NCBI RefSeq assembly: GCF_914271545.1
Contig: NZ_CAJZAH010000002.1
Span: 1,054,001 to 1,118,000, forward strand
Source of the DNA: Cupriavidus respiraculi
GTDB taxonomy: Bacteria > Pseudomonadota > Gammaproteobacteria > Burkholderiales > Burkholderiaceae
Direction of reading: 5' to 3'
Length of the DNA: 64,000 nucleotides
Made by a program: the position numbers and the translations under genes. The notes under the pieces were generated by a model. That model did not search any database and was not told where the DNA came from. It was given only the letters and a program-made list of their open reading frames with translations. Below, one piece after another: positions 34,881 through 44,157 of this stretch. Positions within the stretch are counted from its first letter, which is position 1, and every line of letters begins with the position of its first letter.

Positions 34881-35903
34881 ATGACATCCATTCTGTCCCC
34901 CTTCAAGAAAATCTACGACCTGATCGACGGCTTCGTGCTGATCATGCTCGCCGCCATCGGCGTCGCACTGCTGGCGCCGGAGATCGGCACCGGCAACGGC
35001 CCGCTGCACCTGGGCCTGATCACCAGCATCGGCGTGGCGCTGGTCTTCTTCCTGCACGGCGCAGCCATGTCGCGCGAAAAGCTGGTCGCCGGCGCGAAGC
35101 ACTGGCGCCTGCACACCTTCGTGCAGTCCTTCACCTATATCGTGTTCCCGGTGATCGGCGCCGTCCTGTTCCTGACGCTGCGCAACGTGCTGCCGGCCGA
35201 TCTGCTGCTGGGCATCTTCTTCCTGTGCGCGCTGCCCTCCACGGTGTCGTCGTCGGTGGCGATGACCTCGATGGCGCGCGGCAACGTGCCCGGCGCGATC
35301 TTCAATGCGACCGTCTCCGGCCTGATCGGCATGGCGCTCACGCCGTTGCTGATGGGGCTGGTGATCAGCGCCAGCGGCGCCTCGATGCCGCTGGGCAAGG
35401 CGCTGATGGGCGTGGCGATGCAGCTGCTGCTGCCGTTCGCGCTCGGCCAGCTCGCGCGTCCGCTGATCGGCGACTGGCTCGCCAAGCGCAAGAAGATCAC
35501 CACCAAGATCGACCGCGGCGTGATCGTGCTGATCGTGTACTCGTCGTTCTGCGACGCGACGGCCGCCGGCCTCTGGCACCAGTACGGCTGGGAGACCATC
35601 GGCGCGGTGATGGGGATCTCGGCGGTGATGCTGTTCGTGGTGCTGGGCCTGACGACCTTCACCGCCCGCCGCTTCGGCTTCTCGGTGGAAGACGAGATCA
35701 CCGCGGTGTTCTGCGGCTCCAAGAAGAGTCTGGCCAATGGCATCCCGATGGCCAAGATCCTGTTCGCCGGCCACCCCGCGCTCGGCCTGCTGGTGCTGCC
35801 GCTGATGGTCTACCACCAGCTGCAGCTGATCGTTTGCTCGGTGATGGCATCGCGCTATGCGAACCGCGACCAGTTGTTGGAGGGAGCGCCGGCGCGGGCT
35901 TGA
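34881..35903 (+). CDS. Bile acid:sodium symporter (BASS) family transporter, YfeH-like
   Basis: 340 residues with about ten membrane segments. CALPSTVSSSVAMTSMARGN and FCGSKKSLANGIPMAKILF are the two conserved BASS crossover-type segments that bind sodium and substrate. The P7/YfeH branch to which the sequence belongs carries unknown organic anions. A predicted terminator follows at 35942-35974. Control by the divergent LysR gene is inferred from the layout. Confidence 0.9.
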   Translation: MTSILSPFKKIYDLIDGFVLIMLAAIGVALLAPEIGTGNGPLHLGLITSIGVALVFFLHGAAMSREKLVAGAKHWRLHTFVQSFTYIVFPVIGAVLFLTLRNVLPADLLLGIFFLCALPSTVSSSVAMTSMARGNVPGAIFNATVSGLIGMALTPLLMGLVISASGASMPLGKALMGVAMQLLLPFALGQLARPLIGDWLAKRKKITTKIDRGVIVLIVYSSFCDATAAGLWHQYGWETIGAVMGISAVMLFVVLGLTTFTARRFGFSVEDEITAVFCGSKKSLANGIPMAKILFAGHPALGLLVLPLMVYHQLQLIVCSVMASRYANRDQLLEGAPARA

Positions 35904-35941
35904 TCGGCGTTCCTGGCTTCGGCGGAAGCTCACCCCAAAAC

Positions 35942-35974
35942 AAAAAGGCCGGGACGAATATCCCGGCCTTTTTT
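35942..35974. terminator. Bidirectional terminator between BASS transporter and amiC
   Basis: AAAAAGGCCGGGA, 6-base loop, TCCCGGCCTTTTTT. It can serve the transporter on the plus strand and amiC on the minus strand, whose stop codon is 12 bp away. Confidence 0.85.
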
Positions 35975-35985
35975 GCATTCCCCGC

Positions 35986-37500
35986 CTACACCGACGGATT
36001 CTTCGCCAACGGCGGATTGCGCGCGAAGTAGCTGCGTATCCCGCGCAGGATCGCGTTGGCCAGCTGCTCCTGGTGCGCTTCGTCGTTGAGCTTGCGCTCC
36101 TCGTCGGGATTGCTGATAAAGGCCGTCTCGATCAGGATCGACGGAATGTCCGGCGCCTTCAGCACCGCGAAGCCGGCCTGCTCGACATGCGGCTTGTGCA
36201 GCCGGTTGATGCCGCCGATCTGCGACAGCACGGCCTTGCCCACCTGCAGGCTGTCGTTGATCTGGGCCGTGGTGGACAGGTCCAGCAGCACCCGCGCCAC
36301 CTGCGCATCCTTGCTGCGCATGTTCACGCCGCCGATCTGGTCCGCCGCGTTTTCCTTGTTGGCCAGCCAGCGCGCCGCCGAGCTGCTGGCGCCGCGCTCG
36401 GACAGCACGAACACCGACGCGCCGTTGGCTTCGGGCTTGAGAAAGGCGTCCGCATGGATCGACACGAACAGGTCGGCCTGCACGCGGCGCGCCTTCTGCA
36501 CGCGCACGTTCAGCGGCACGAAGAAATCGGCGTCGCGCGTCATCATGGCGCGCATATTGGGCTGGGCGTCGATCTTCGCGCGCAGGCGTTGCGCGATCTT
36601 GAGCACCACGTCCTTCTCGCGCGAGCCCGCCGCGCCGATGGCGCCGGGATCCTCGCCGCCGTGGCCGGGGTCGATGGCCACCGTCAGCAGCCGGCGCATC
36701 TTGAAATTGCGCTCGGGCACGCTGGCCTGCTCCGTCGGCGGCGGCGCGGACGGTGCCGGCGCGGATGGTGTGGGGGCCGTGGGCTTGGGCTTGGCCGCCA
36801 CCACGGGCGGCGGCGCGCCCGGGGTCGGCGTGCCCGGGGGCAGCGTGCCCTGGCTGTCGAGCTTGCGCACGATCGCGCCGATCAAGTCTTCCTCGTTGCT
36901 GGCGGGCGCGCCCGCGACACCGTCGGCGCCCTCGGCGGGCGGCGCGGCGGCGAAGCGCAACTGCTTTTCCTCGGTATCGCGCACCAGCTTCCACAGGGGA
37001 TCGGGCGGATTGACCGGGTACAGGTCGAACACCAGCCGGTTGCGGTAGTCGCCGATCGGCTTGAGCGTAAAGACCTGCGGCGCGACGTCTTCCTTCAGGT
37101 CGAACACCAGACGGACCACGCGCGGCCGGTTCTGGCCCACGCGCACGCTCTGGATATAGGGATCGTTGGGGGTGATCTTGGCCACCAGCTCGCGCAGCGT
37201 GGCCGACAGGTCCAGACCATCGATATCGACCACCAGCCGGTCTGGATTGCGCACGATCTGGTGGATGGCGGCGAGCTGCGTGTCGGACTCGATGGTGACC
37301 CGCGTGTAGTCCTCGGCGGGCCAGACGCGTACCGCGACGATGCCGGCGCCGGCCGCGAGCTGCGGGCCGGCCAGCGTCAGCACCACGGTGCCCGCCCCGG
37401 CCTTCAGGCATTGCGCCATCCATTTGCGGCGGGCCGCCAGCTTGCGCTGCGCGTGGCGCTGTTCGTCGGGGCGGTCGGTGGCTAGGCGCTTGATCAGCAT
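35986..37500 (-). CDS. amiC: N-acetylmuramoyl-L-alanine amidase with AMIN domain
   Basis: 504 residues. N-terminal export region contains ARRKWMAQCLKAGAGTVVLT, possibly a Tat signal as in E. coli AmiC. The AMIN domain covers about residues 55-165 (VRVWPAEDYTRVTIESD), then a Pro-rich linker, then Amidase_3 from TVAIDPGHGGEDPGAIG (zinc His), with EKDVVL (Glu), VSIHADAF (His) and ILIETAFISNPDEE. It cleaves septal peptidoglycan for daughter-cell separation. Its start overlaps tsaE by 7 bp. Confidence 0.94.
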   Translation of the reverse strand: MLIKRLATDRPDEQRHAQRKLAARRKWMAQCLKAGAGTVVLTLAGPQLAAGAGIVAVRVWPAEDYTRVTIESDTQLAAIHQIVRNPDRLVVDIDGLDLSATLRELVAKITPNDPYIQSVRVGQNRPRVVRLVFDLKEDVAPQVFTLKPIGDYRNRLVFDLYPVNPPDPLWKLVRDTEEKQLRFAAAPPAEGADGVAGAPASNEEDLIGAIVRKLDSQGTLPPGTPTPGAPPPVVAAKPKPTAPTPSAPAPSAPPPTEQASVPERNFKMRRLLTVAIDPGHGGEDPGAIGAAGSREKDVVLKIAQRLRAKIDAQPNMRAMMTRDADFFVPLNVRVQKARRVQADLFVSIHADAFLKPEANGASVFVLSERGASSSAARWLANKENAADQIGGVNMRSKDAQVARVLLDLSTTAQINDSLQVGKAVLSQIGGINRLHKPHVEQAGFAVLKAPDIPSILIETAFISNPDEERKLNDEAHQEQLANAILRGIRSYFARNPPLAKNPSV

Positions 37501-38006
37501 GCGTGTAGCAGATGGAGTCCGGTTGGAGTATAGGCGCGCAGCGTGGCGATACGCCGCTGTCCGGCGTCGTCGGCCGGGTCGGTGTCCGATTGGAGCAACA
37601 GGTGGAGATCGGGTTCCCCAAGCAGGGCGCCGGCCTTCTCGGGCCACTCGACCAGATTGAGGGCCGGCTCGGCGAAGCAGTCGCGAAAACCCGCGTCGAT
37701 CCATTCCTCGGGATCGGCGAAGCGATAGAGATCGAAGTGATAGACCGTCAGCGGCGAACCATCGGCACGCGCGACCTCGTAGGGCTCGCACAACGTGTAG
37801 GTCGGGCTGCGGACCTTGCCTGCATGGCCGAGCGCGCGCAGGACGGTGCGCGACAGCGTGGTCTTGCCCGCGCCGAGATCGCCCGAGAGCTGCAGATGCA
37901 CGGTGCGCGGCGGCAGCGCGGCGACGGCCGCGGCCAGGGCCGCGCCGAGCCGGCCAGTGGCGGCTTCGTCGGCGAGCGTCAGTGTGCGTTCTTCGAGCAG
38001 GGGCAT
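37494..38006 (-). CDS. tsaE: tRNA threonylcarbamoyladenosine biosynthesis ATPase TsaE
   Basis: 170 residues. Walker A LSGDLGAGKTTLSRTVL (about 42-58) and the TsaE hallmarks VRSPTYTLCEPY and HFDLYRFADPEEW, with the C-terminal LVEWPEKA. It drives the TsaBDE complex making t6A in tRNAs. The gene forms an overlapping pair with amiC and is divergent from queG, the two starts being only 16 bp apart. The ATG at 38006 gives the expected MPLLEERTLTL start. Confidence 0.94.
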   Translation of the reverse strand: MPLLEERTLTLADEAATGRLGAALAAAVAALPPRTVHLQLSGDLGAGKTTLSRTVLRALGHAGKVRSPTYTLCEPYEVARADGSPLTVYHFDLYRFADPEEWIDAGFRDCFAEPALNLVEWPEKAGALLGEPDLHLLLQSDTDPADDAGQRRIATLRAYTPTGLHLLHAC

Positions 38007-38010
38007 TGCG

Positions 38011-38016
38011 TACAAT
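38011..38016 (+). promoter_or_regulatory. -10 element abutting queG start (leaderless candidate)
   Basis: TACAAT ends 6 bp before the queG ATG at 38023, so transcription would begin at or within a base of the start codon. A clear -35 is not seen. Confidence 0.45.
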
Positions 38017-38022
38017 TCAGGG

Positions 38023-39216
38023 ATGATCGACCGAGCAGCACAGGCGGCGGGCGCGGCTTGCGCCGCGGCCCCGATATCCCGCACCCATCCGGATTCCGGA
38101 CCCGACCCCGCACCGAACCGCGGGGCGCCGGCGGACCTGCCGGCGCTGGTGCGCGAGATTCGCGCCTGGGGCAGCGAGCTGGGCTTCGACTCGGTGCGTA
38201 TCGCCGATGTGGACCTCAGCCATGCGGAGGCCGGGCTGCAGCGATGGCTCGCGCAGGGCTATCACGGCGACATGGATTATATGGCGAACCATGGGCTGAA
38301 ACGCGCGCGGCCCGCGGAACTCGTGCCCGGCACCGTGCGCGCGATCGTCGCCCGCATGCCCTACGTGCCGGGCGCCGACGCCCCCGGATGGCGCCAGCGC
38401 GAACTGGCGCGGCTCGACGATGCCGGCACCGCGAACATCTCCCTGTACGCCCGCGGCCGCGACTATCACAAGGTATTGCGCAACCGCCTGCAGCAGCTGG
38501 CGGCCCGCATCGAGGCGGCCATCGGGCCCTTCGGCTATCGCGTGTTCACCGATTCCGCGCCGGTGATGGAGGTCGCGCTGGCGGCCCAGGGCGGCCTCGG
38601 CTGGCGCGGCAAACACACGCTGCTGCTGGACCGCGACGGCGGCTCGATGTTCTTTCTCGGCGAGATCCTGGTCGATGTTCCCTTCCCGCCGGACCCGCCG
38701 GGCGAGGCGCATTGCGGCAGCTGCCATCGCTGCATCGACGTCTGTCCCACCCAGGCCATCCTTGCCCCCTACCAACTCGATGCGCGCCGCTGCATCTCGT
38801 ACCTGACCATCGAGCACAAGGGCGCCATTCCCGAGGCGCTGCGCGCGCCGATGGGCAACCGCGTCTACGGCTGCGACGACTGCCAGCTCGCGTGCCCGTG
38901 GAACAAGTTCGCCCATCGCGCCACGCTGCCGGACTTCGACGTGCGCAACGGCTTCGACGCGCCGGACATGGTGGAGCTGTTCCTGTGGAGCGAGGACGAA
39001 TTCAACCGCCGCCTCGAAGGCAGCCCGATCCGGCGGATCGGCCATGAACGCTGGCTGCGCAATCTGGCGGTGGGACTGGGCAACGGCCTGCGCGCGGCCA
39101 CCGACCCCGCCCTCGCGCAGCGCATGCGCGCGGCGCTCGCCGCGCGTCTGGCCGATGCCAGCCCGCTGGTGCGCGAACACATCGAATGGGCGCTGGCGCA
39201 GCAGGCAGGGGCGTGA
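38023..39216 (+). CDS. queG: Epoxyqueuosine reductase
   Basis: 397 residues. After an Ala/Pro-rich leader the cobalamin-binding domain begins (LGFDSVRIADVDLS, HGDMDYMANH); the ferredoxin-like part has CGSCHRCIDVCPTQAI and CDDCQLACPWNKF, the two [4Fe-4S] motifs of QueG. It performs the last step of queuosine synthesis in tRNA, reducing epoxyqueuosine. The ATG at 38023 lies 16 bp from tsaE, too close for a normal leader. Confidence 0.94.
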   Translation: MIDRAAQAAGAACAAAPISRTHPDSGPDPAPNRGAPADLPALVREIRAWGSELGFDSVRIADVDLSHAEAGLQRWLAQGYHGDMDYMANHGLKRARPAELVPGTVRAIVARMPYVPGADAPGWRQRELARLDDAGTANISLYARGRDYHKVLRNRLQQLAARIEAAIGPFGYRVFTDSAPVMEVALAAQGGLGWRGKHTLLLDRDGGSMFFLGEILVDVPFPPDPPGEAHCGSCHRCIDVCPTQAILAPYQLDARRCISYLTIEHKGAIPEALRAPMGNRVYGCDDCQLACPWNKFAHRATLPDFDVRNGFDAPDMVELFLWSEDEFNRRLEGSPIRRIGHERWLRNLAVGLGNGLRAATDPALAQRMRAALAARLADASPLVREHIEWALAQQAGA

Positions 39217-39233
39217 ATGGGCCCTGAGCCGCC

Positions 39234-40127
39234 TCAGCTCACCAGCGCCAGCCACAGCGGCGCGGTGAGCACGGCCAGGATGGTCATCACCGAGATGGCC
39301 GCGGCCACCATCGGGCCATTGCCGCCCATGCGCACCGCGAGGATATAGGCGCTCGACGCGGTCGGCATCGAGGCGTACAGCACGGCGATCTGCAGTTGCA
39401 GGCTCGACAGCGGCAGGTTGCGGCCCACCGCCCACGCGAAAGCCGGCATGGCCAGCAGCTTGACGCCCGTCCACCAGGCCACCGGCCCGACGGTACCGAC
39501 GGCGCCGCTCATCTGCAGGCCGGCGCCCACGGTCATCAGTCCCAGCGCCGTCGAGGCCGAGCCCAGCCGGCCCAGGATCATGCCCACCACCTCGGGCGGA
39601 TGCAGGCCCAGCAGATTGGTCACCAGCCCGCCCGCGGTGGCCAGGATCAGCGGATTGCGCGCCAGCTCGCGCCACAGCCGCGCCTCGCCGTGACGGGCCA
39701 GCGCCCACACCGCGGCCACATTGCACATCGGCACCACCACGCCGACGATCACCGCCATCATCGCCAGCCCCTCGCCGCCGCCCAGGCGCGCCGCCAGCGC
39801 CAGCGCGATATAGGAGTTGAAGCGATAGGCCGTTTGCAGGCCGGAGGCGAAGTCGATGGGGTCCGGCCGCAGCACCCATTTGACCGCGTAGCCGGCCGCC
39901 ATGCCGAACAGCGTGGTCAGCACGGCCAAGCCGAGCATGGTGGAGGTGGTGGAGAAATCGAAGGCGGCGCTGTTGGTGGCCTGCACCAGCAGCGCGGGAA
40001 ACAGCACGAAGTAGACGAGGCGCTCGATGCCGGACCAGAACGCGCGGTCGAACGGGGTATAGCGCACGAGCAGCCAGCCGATCAGGATCAGGCTGAAGTC
40101 CGGCACCATCAGAAGGGCAGGCGACAT
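39234..40127 (-). CDS. AEC-family auxin-efflux-carrier-like transporter
   Basis: 297 residues with ten predicted membrane segments in two five-helix halves. FPALLVQATNS near residues 43-53 and ASMPTASSAYILAV near 255-268 are conserved AEC elements (helix breaks that form the substrate site). Bacterial homologues transport malonate, malate or other anions. The gene ends 17 bp from the queG stop (convergent). The ATG at 40127 has no strong ribosome-binding site. Confidence 0.87.
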   Translation of the reverse strand: MSPALLMVPDFSLILIGWLLVRYTPFDRAFWSGIERLVYFVLFPALLVQATNSAAFDFSTTSTMLGLAVLTTLFGMAAGYAVKWVLRPDPIDFASGLQTAYRFNSYIALALAARLGGGEGLAMMAVIVGVVVPMCNVAAVWALARHGEARLWRELARNPLILATAGGLVTNLLGLHPPEVVGMILGRLGSASTALGLMTVGAGLQMSGAVGTVGPVAWWTGVKLLAMPAFAWAVGRNLPLSSLQLQIAVLYASMPTASSAYILAVRMGGNGPMVAAAISVMTILAVLTAPLWLALVS

Positions 40128-40242
40128 TGTCTTTTATTGTTATGGCGGCGGTCCGGCGGGGCCGCGATGGCACCGTGCCGACACGCCACGGTGTGCGCCC
40201 TAGGGCAGATACGGATTGGTATTGTTTCAGAAATCGCACAAC

Positions 40243-40920
40243 ATGGCACGTTCCATCCGTCCGCCGATGTATCGCCTGACCATGCAGCCCCGCCGTATTC
40301 ACCGCCCCGCGAGCGCGTTTTTCGCGTCCGCCACGCGCCGCTTCCGCCCGATCCTGGCCGCCTGTGGCGCGGCCCTGGTGCTCGGCATGCCGGCCTCCGG
40401 GGCCGGCGCCGCGGAAATCGAGGGCCTGCGCATCGACGAGGCCACCCGCGTGGCCGGCAAGGAACTGCAGCTCAATGGCGTGGGCCTGCGCACGGTGTTT
40501 ATCGTCAAGGGCTACGTGGCGGCGCTGTATCTGCCGGAAAAGGTCCGCAACGCGGCCGTGGTGCTGGGCGCCAAGGGGCCCAAGCGCCTGCAGATCCGGC
40601 CGCTGCGCGAGGTGGAAGCCGACACCTTCGTCAAGGCGCTGAACGAAGGCATGCGCGAGAACCATACCGACGTCCAGCTGGAAAAATTCGCCGATCGCAT
40701 GGCGCAGCTCGAACAGGCAATGAACCAGGTCGGCACCGCCCGCAAGGGCGACGTGATCAATTTCGACTATTCGCCCGACAGCGGCACCGTGATCGCGATC
40801 AACGGCACCCCGCGCGGCCGCCCGATCCCGGGCGAGGACTTCTACCAGGCGGTGCTGCGCATCTTCCTGGGCGACCGGCCGGTGGACCGCGACCTCAAGC
40901 GCGGACTGCTGGGCGGTTAA
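40243..40920 (+). CDS. Chalcone-isomerase-like secreted protein
   Basis: 225 residues from ATG 40243; further in-frame ATGs at 40267 and 40282, or a TTG at 40216, are possible. A signal-peptide-like stretch RFRPILAACGAALVLGMPASGAGA leads to a domain beginning IEGLRIDEATRVAGKELQLNGVG, then FIVKGYVAALYLPEK and FYQAVLRIFLGDRPVD, the pattern of the bacterial chalcone-isomerase (Chalcone_3) fold. Bacterial members lack the plant catalytic set and their function is unknown, likely periplasmic ligand binding. Confidence 0.8.
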   Translation: MARSIRPPMYRLTMQPRRIHRPASAFFASATRRFRPILAACGAALVLGMPASGAGAAEIEGLRIDEATRVAGKELQLNGVGLRTVFIVKGYVAALYLPEKVRNAAVVLGAKGPKRLQIRPLREVEADTFVKALNEGMRENHTDVQLEKFADRMAQLEQAMNQVGTARKGDVINFDYSPDSGTVIAINGTPRGRPIPGEDFYQAVLRIFLGDRPVDRDLKRGLLGG

Positions 40921-41017
40921 GCTATCGCCGCCGGGCGCCGCGCCATCCGCGTGGCACCCGGCATTCCAATCCAGGGCGGACCATCCCGCCCGGTTTCCCG
41001 ACCGGAGACACGATCTC

Positions 41018-41986
41018 ATGCAGAAAAGCAAAATCGCACTGGCCCTGAGCCTGGCCGCCGCGGCGTCCTTCGCCCAGGCGCAGAGCTACCCCACCAAGCC
41101 CATCAAGCTGATCATCCCGTTCGCCCCGGGCGGCACCACCGATATCGTGGGCCGCGGCGCGGCCGACCAGATGAGCCGCATCCTGGGCCAGCCCGTCGTG
41201 GTGGAAAACCGCGCCGGCGGGGGCGGCTCGATCGGCGCGGACGCCATCGCCAAGTCGGCGCCCGACGGCTACACCATCGGCATCTCGACCGTGTCGACGA
41301 TGGCGGTGAACCCGGCCTGCAACCCCAAGCTGTCGTACGACCCGATCAAGGACTTCAAGCCCATCACGAACCTGGCCAACGTCGCCAACGTGATCGCGGT
41401 GAACCCGAACTTCCCGGCCAAGGACTACAAGGAGTTCCTCGCCACGCTGAAGGCCAATCCGGGCAAGTATTCCTACGCGTCGTCGGGCACCTGCGGCTTC
41501 GGCCATATGCTGGGCGAGCAGTTCAAGGTCTCGACCAAGACCTTCATGGTCCATATCCCCTACCGCGGCGCGGGCCCGGCGCTGAACGACGTGCTGGCCG
41601 GCCAGGTGCCGATCATGGTGGACAACCTGCCCTCGTCGATGCCGCACATCAAGGCCGGCAAGCTGCGTCCGATCGTGGTGGCGGCCGACAAGCGCCTGGA
41701 GTCGCTGCCCAACGTGCCCACCTTCGGCGAGATGGGCCTGAAGGAGCCCAACGATCCGGCCTGGTACGGCCTGGTCGCGCCCGCCGGCACGCCGGACGAC
41801 ATCATCAAGAAGCTGAACGATGCCGCCGTCAAGGCGCTGCAGGACAAGGGCTTCCGCGAGCGCCTGCTCGCCGCCGGCGCCGAGCCGTCGGGCAATTCGC
41901 CCGCGGAGCACGCCGCCGAGATCAAGAAGGAATTCGACAAGATGCGCAACCTGGTCAAGGTGCAGAACATCAAGCTCGAACAGTAA
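41018..41986 (+). CDS. Bug-family (TctC-type) periplasmic solute receptor
   Basis: 322 residues: signal peptide LALSLAAAASFAQA, then PIKLIIPFAPGGTTDIVGRG and ENRAGGGGSIGADAIAKSAPDGYT, the Bug ligand motifs. Two Cys residues (NPACNPK and SGTCGFGH) may form a disulfide. No transporter membrane subunits are nearby, and this receptor is not closely alike the one at 5392. The ligand is unknown. ATG 41018 is preceded by CCGGAGACA. A terminator follows at 42027. Confidence 0.93.
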   Translation: MQKSKIALALSLAAAASFAQAQSYPTKPIKLIIPFAPGGTTDIVGRGAADQMSRILGQPVVVENRAGGGGSIGADAIAKSAPDGYTIGISTVSTMAVNPACNPKLSYDPIKDFKPITNLANVANVIAVNPNFPAKDYKEFLATLKANPGKYSYASSGTCGFGHMLGEQFKVSTKTFMVHIPYRGAGPALNDVLAGQVPIMVDNLPSSMPHIKAGKLRPIVVAADKRLESLPNVPTFGEMGLKEPNDPAWYGLVAPAGTPDDIIKKLNDAAVKALQDKGFRERLLAAGAEPSGNSPAEHAAEIKKEFDKMRNLVKVQNIKLEQ

Positions 41987-42026
41987 GGCGTCCGCGCGGC
42001 GGCGCCGCCGCCGCGCAATACACCGC

Positions 42027-42054
42027 AGGGGCCCCGCTTGGGGCCCTTTGCTTT
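42027..42054 (+). terminator. Terminator after the Bug receptor gene
   Basis: AGGGGCCCC, loop GCTT, GGGGCCCTT followed by TGCTTTT. Nine-base-pair stem with one G-U pair. Confidence 0.7.
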
Positions 42055-42127
42055 TCCGCCGCCGGGCGAAAGCACTAGAATTCGCTATTTCCCGCATTTC
42101 GCCGCCTTCCCGCACGGCCAACCCGCC

Positions 42128-42607
42128 ATGGACTCCCACTACGACGCCATTCTCGCCGCGCCCTTCGGCCGGGTCGGCGTGCGCACCGCGGGCGAGGCGA
42201 TCCGCGCCATCGTCTACCTGCCCGAGCGGTACGCGTTGATCGCGCCCGCCACGCCCGTGGCACGGCTGCTGGCGGACCGGCTCGACGCCTACTACGCCGA
42301 CCCCGACGCCCCGCTCGACGTGCCGCTGGCCAGCGCCGGCACCGCCTTCCAGCGCCGGGTGTGGGACGCCATCCGCGCGGTGCCGCGCGGCGCCATGGCG
42401 ACCTATGGCACGCTGGCGACGATCGCGGGCGGCACGCCGCGCGCGGTGGGGCAAGCCTGCGGCGACAACTGTTTTCCGCTGGTCATCCCGTGCCATCGCG
42501 TGGTCGGGGCCAAGGGCATCGGCGGCTTCGCCCACCATGGCGAGGACGGCTTCCATCTCGACGTGAAGCGCTGGCTGCTGCGCCACGAAGGAGCGATGCT
42601 GATATGA
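42128..42607 (+). CDS. ogt: Methylated-DNA-[protein]-cysteine S-methyltransferase
   Basis: 159 residues. The alkyl-acceptor Cys lies in FPLVIPCHRVVGAKG (about residue 121), with the helix-turn-helix-like VPRGAMATYGTLATIAG upstream and a C-terminal FHLDVKRWLLRHEG. The protein repairs O6-methylguanine by irreversible transfer. It lacks the Ada regulatory domain. The stop overlaps the xerD-type start as ATGA, so the two are translationally coupled. Confidence 0.92.
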   Translation: MDSHYDAILAAPFGRVGVRTAGEAIRAIVYLPERYALIAPATPVARLLADRLDAYYADPDAPLDVPLASAGTAFQRRVWDAIRAVPRGAMATYGTLATIAGGTPRAVGQACGDNCFPLVIPCHRVVGAKGIGGFAHHGEDGFHLDVKRWLLRHEGAMLI

Positions 42608-43539
42608 CGGCGGCTCTCGACACCGTCGAGCCCGATACCGCGCCCGCCGTGGACCTGGCCCTGGTCGACCGCTTCTGCGATGCGCTGTGGCTGGAGGACG
42701 GGCTCTCGCGCAATACCATCGACGCCTATCGCCGCGACCTGACGCTGCTGGCCCGCTGGCTGCACGCCGAGCGCGCCATGGCGCTGCTCGAGGCCGACGA
42801 CGGCGCGCTGTCCGGCTACTTCGCGCAGCGCCACCATGACACCCGCGCCTCGTCGGCCAACCGGCGCCTCGCGGTGTTCCGGCGCTTTTTCCGCTGGGCG
42901 CTGCGCGAGCACCTGATCAGCGCCGATCCGTGCCTGCTGATGCGGCCGGCCAAGCAGCCGCCGCGCTTTCCGAAGACGCTGTCCGAAGCCCAGGTCGAGG
43001 CATTGCTGGCCGCGCCGGACACCGACACGCCGCTGGGGCTGCGCGACCGCACCATGATCGAGCTGATGTATGCGAGCGGGCTGCGCGTGTCCGAACTCAC
43101 GCAGATGAAGACCGTGGAGATCGGCCTGAACGAGGGCGTGGCCCGCGTGGTGGGCGGCAAGGGCAACAAGGAGCGGCTGGTGCCGTTCGGCGCCGAGGCC
43201 GGCGACTGGCTGCGCCGCTACCTCGCCACGGGCCGTCCCGCCCTGCTCGCCCGGCGCTCCAGCGACGCGCTGTTCGTCACGCAGCGCGGCGAGGGCATGA
43301 CGCGCCAGGCCTTCTGGTATCTGATCAAGCGCTATGCGAAGGCAGCCGACATCCATGCCCCCCTGTCGCCCCATACGTTGCGCCACGCGTTCGCGACGCA
43401 TCTGCTGAACCACGGCGCGGACCTGCGCGTGGTGCAGATGCTGCTGGGGCACGCGGATATCTCGACCACGCAGATCTATACCCATGTGGCGCGCGAACGG
43501 CTGCGCGTCCTTCACCAGCAACACCATCCGCGCGGCTGA
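42604..43539 (+). CDS. xerD: Site-specific tyrosine recombinase XerD
   Basis: 311 residues. N-terminal SAM-like core-binding domain (FCDALWLEDGLSRNTIDAYR) and catalytic domain with Arg in YASGLRVSELT, Lys in GKGNKERLVP, HTLRHAFATHLLNHGADLR, LGHADISTTQIYTHV (His and Tyr nucleophile). It is the housekeeping chromosome-dimer resolvase with XerC at dif; no phage context is present. Start shares ATGA with ogt. Confidence 0.94.
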   Translation: MTAALDTVEPDTAPAVDLALVDRFCDALWLEDGLSRNTIDAYRRDLTLLARWLHAERAMALLEADDGALSGYFAQRHHDTRASSANRRLAVFRRFFRWALREHLISADPCLLMRPAKQPPRFPKTLSEAQVEALLAAPDTDTPLGLRDRTMIELMYASGLRVSELTQMKTVEIGLNEGVARVVGGKGNKERLVPFGAEAGDWLRRYLATGRPALLARRSSDALFVTQRGEGMTRQAFWYLIKRYAKAADIHAPLSPHTLRHAFATHLLNHGADLRVVQMLLGHADISTTQIYTHVARERLRVLHQQHHPRG

Positions 43540-43565
43540 AGGCGCGCGGCCGATTACGAATCACG

Positions 43566-44057
43566 ATGAGCAAGTCCAGACACGTCTCGGAGACCCAGGC
43601 CACGCAGATGCTGCGCAAGCACGGCATCGCCTTCGGCGAGCACCCCTACGACTACGTGGAGCACGGCGGCACCGGCGAGTCGGCACGCCAGCTCGGAGTC
43701 GACGAGCATCATGTGGTCAAGACGCTCGTGATGGAGGACGACAAGGCGCAGCCCTGCATCGTGCTGATGCACGGCGACCGCACCGTCTCCACCAAGAACC
43801 TGGCGCGGCAGATCGGCTGCAAGAGCGTGCAGCCGTGCAAGCCCGAGGTCGCGCAGCGCCACAGCGGCTACCTGGTCGGCGGCACCTCGCCGTTCGGCAC
43901 GCGCAAGCGCATGCCGGTGTACGTCGAGGCGAGCGTGCTGGCGCTGGAGCGCATCTATATCAACGGCGGCCGGCGCGGCTTCCTGGTGAGCATCGCGCCG
44001 GCGGTGCTCACCGCGCTGCTCGGCGCGAAGCCGGTCGAATGCGCGCTGGCCGAATGA
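43566..44057 (+). CDS. ybaK: YbaK/EbsC-family aminoacyl-tRNA deacylase
   Basis: 163 residues. The family elements [39 protein letters not shown] and [20 protein letters not shown] (with the GGxSPfG motif forming the active-site loop) are present. It hydrolyses misacylated tRNAs such as Cys-tRNAPro. It follows xerD by 26 bp and may be in the same transcript. Confidence 0.92.
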   Translation: MSKSRHVSETQATQMLRKHGIAFGEHPYDYVEHGGTGESARQLGVDEHHVVKTLVMEDDKAQPCIVLMHGDRTVSTKNLARQIGCKSVQPCKPEVAQRHSGYLVGGTSPFGTRKRMPVYVEASVLALERIYINGGRRGFLVSIAPAVLTALLGAKPVECALAE

Positions 44058-44157
44058 GCGCACCGCGCGCCATCCGGAAAGATGCGGAGGCGGCGAGGCC
44101 GTGGCAGCCCGGCTGGCGCGCTACAATCGCGGCCAGCCTCCAAACCCCCTATCCCAC

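Noticed and set aside
38017-41031. A 1004-codon antisense open frame across queG, the AEC gene and the chalcone-isomerase-like gene
   Set aside because: Only the part coinciding with known genes has family features; the rest is antisense composition.
42604-43539. Integrase of a mobile element
   Set aside because: The protein is a standard XerD in a housekeeping context (ogt, ybaK, plsY) with no att-like repeats or phage genes.
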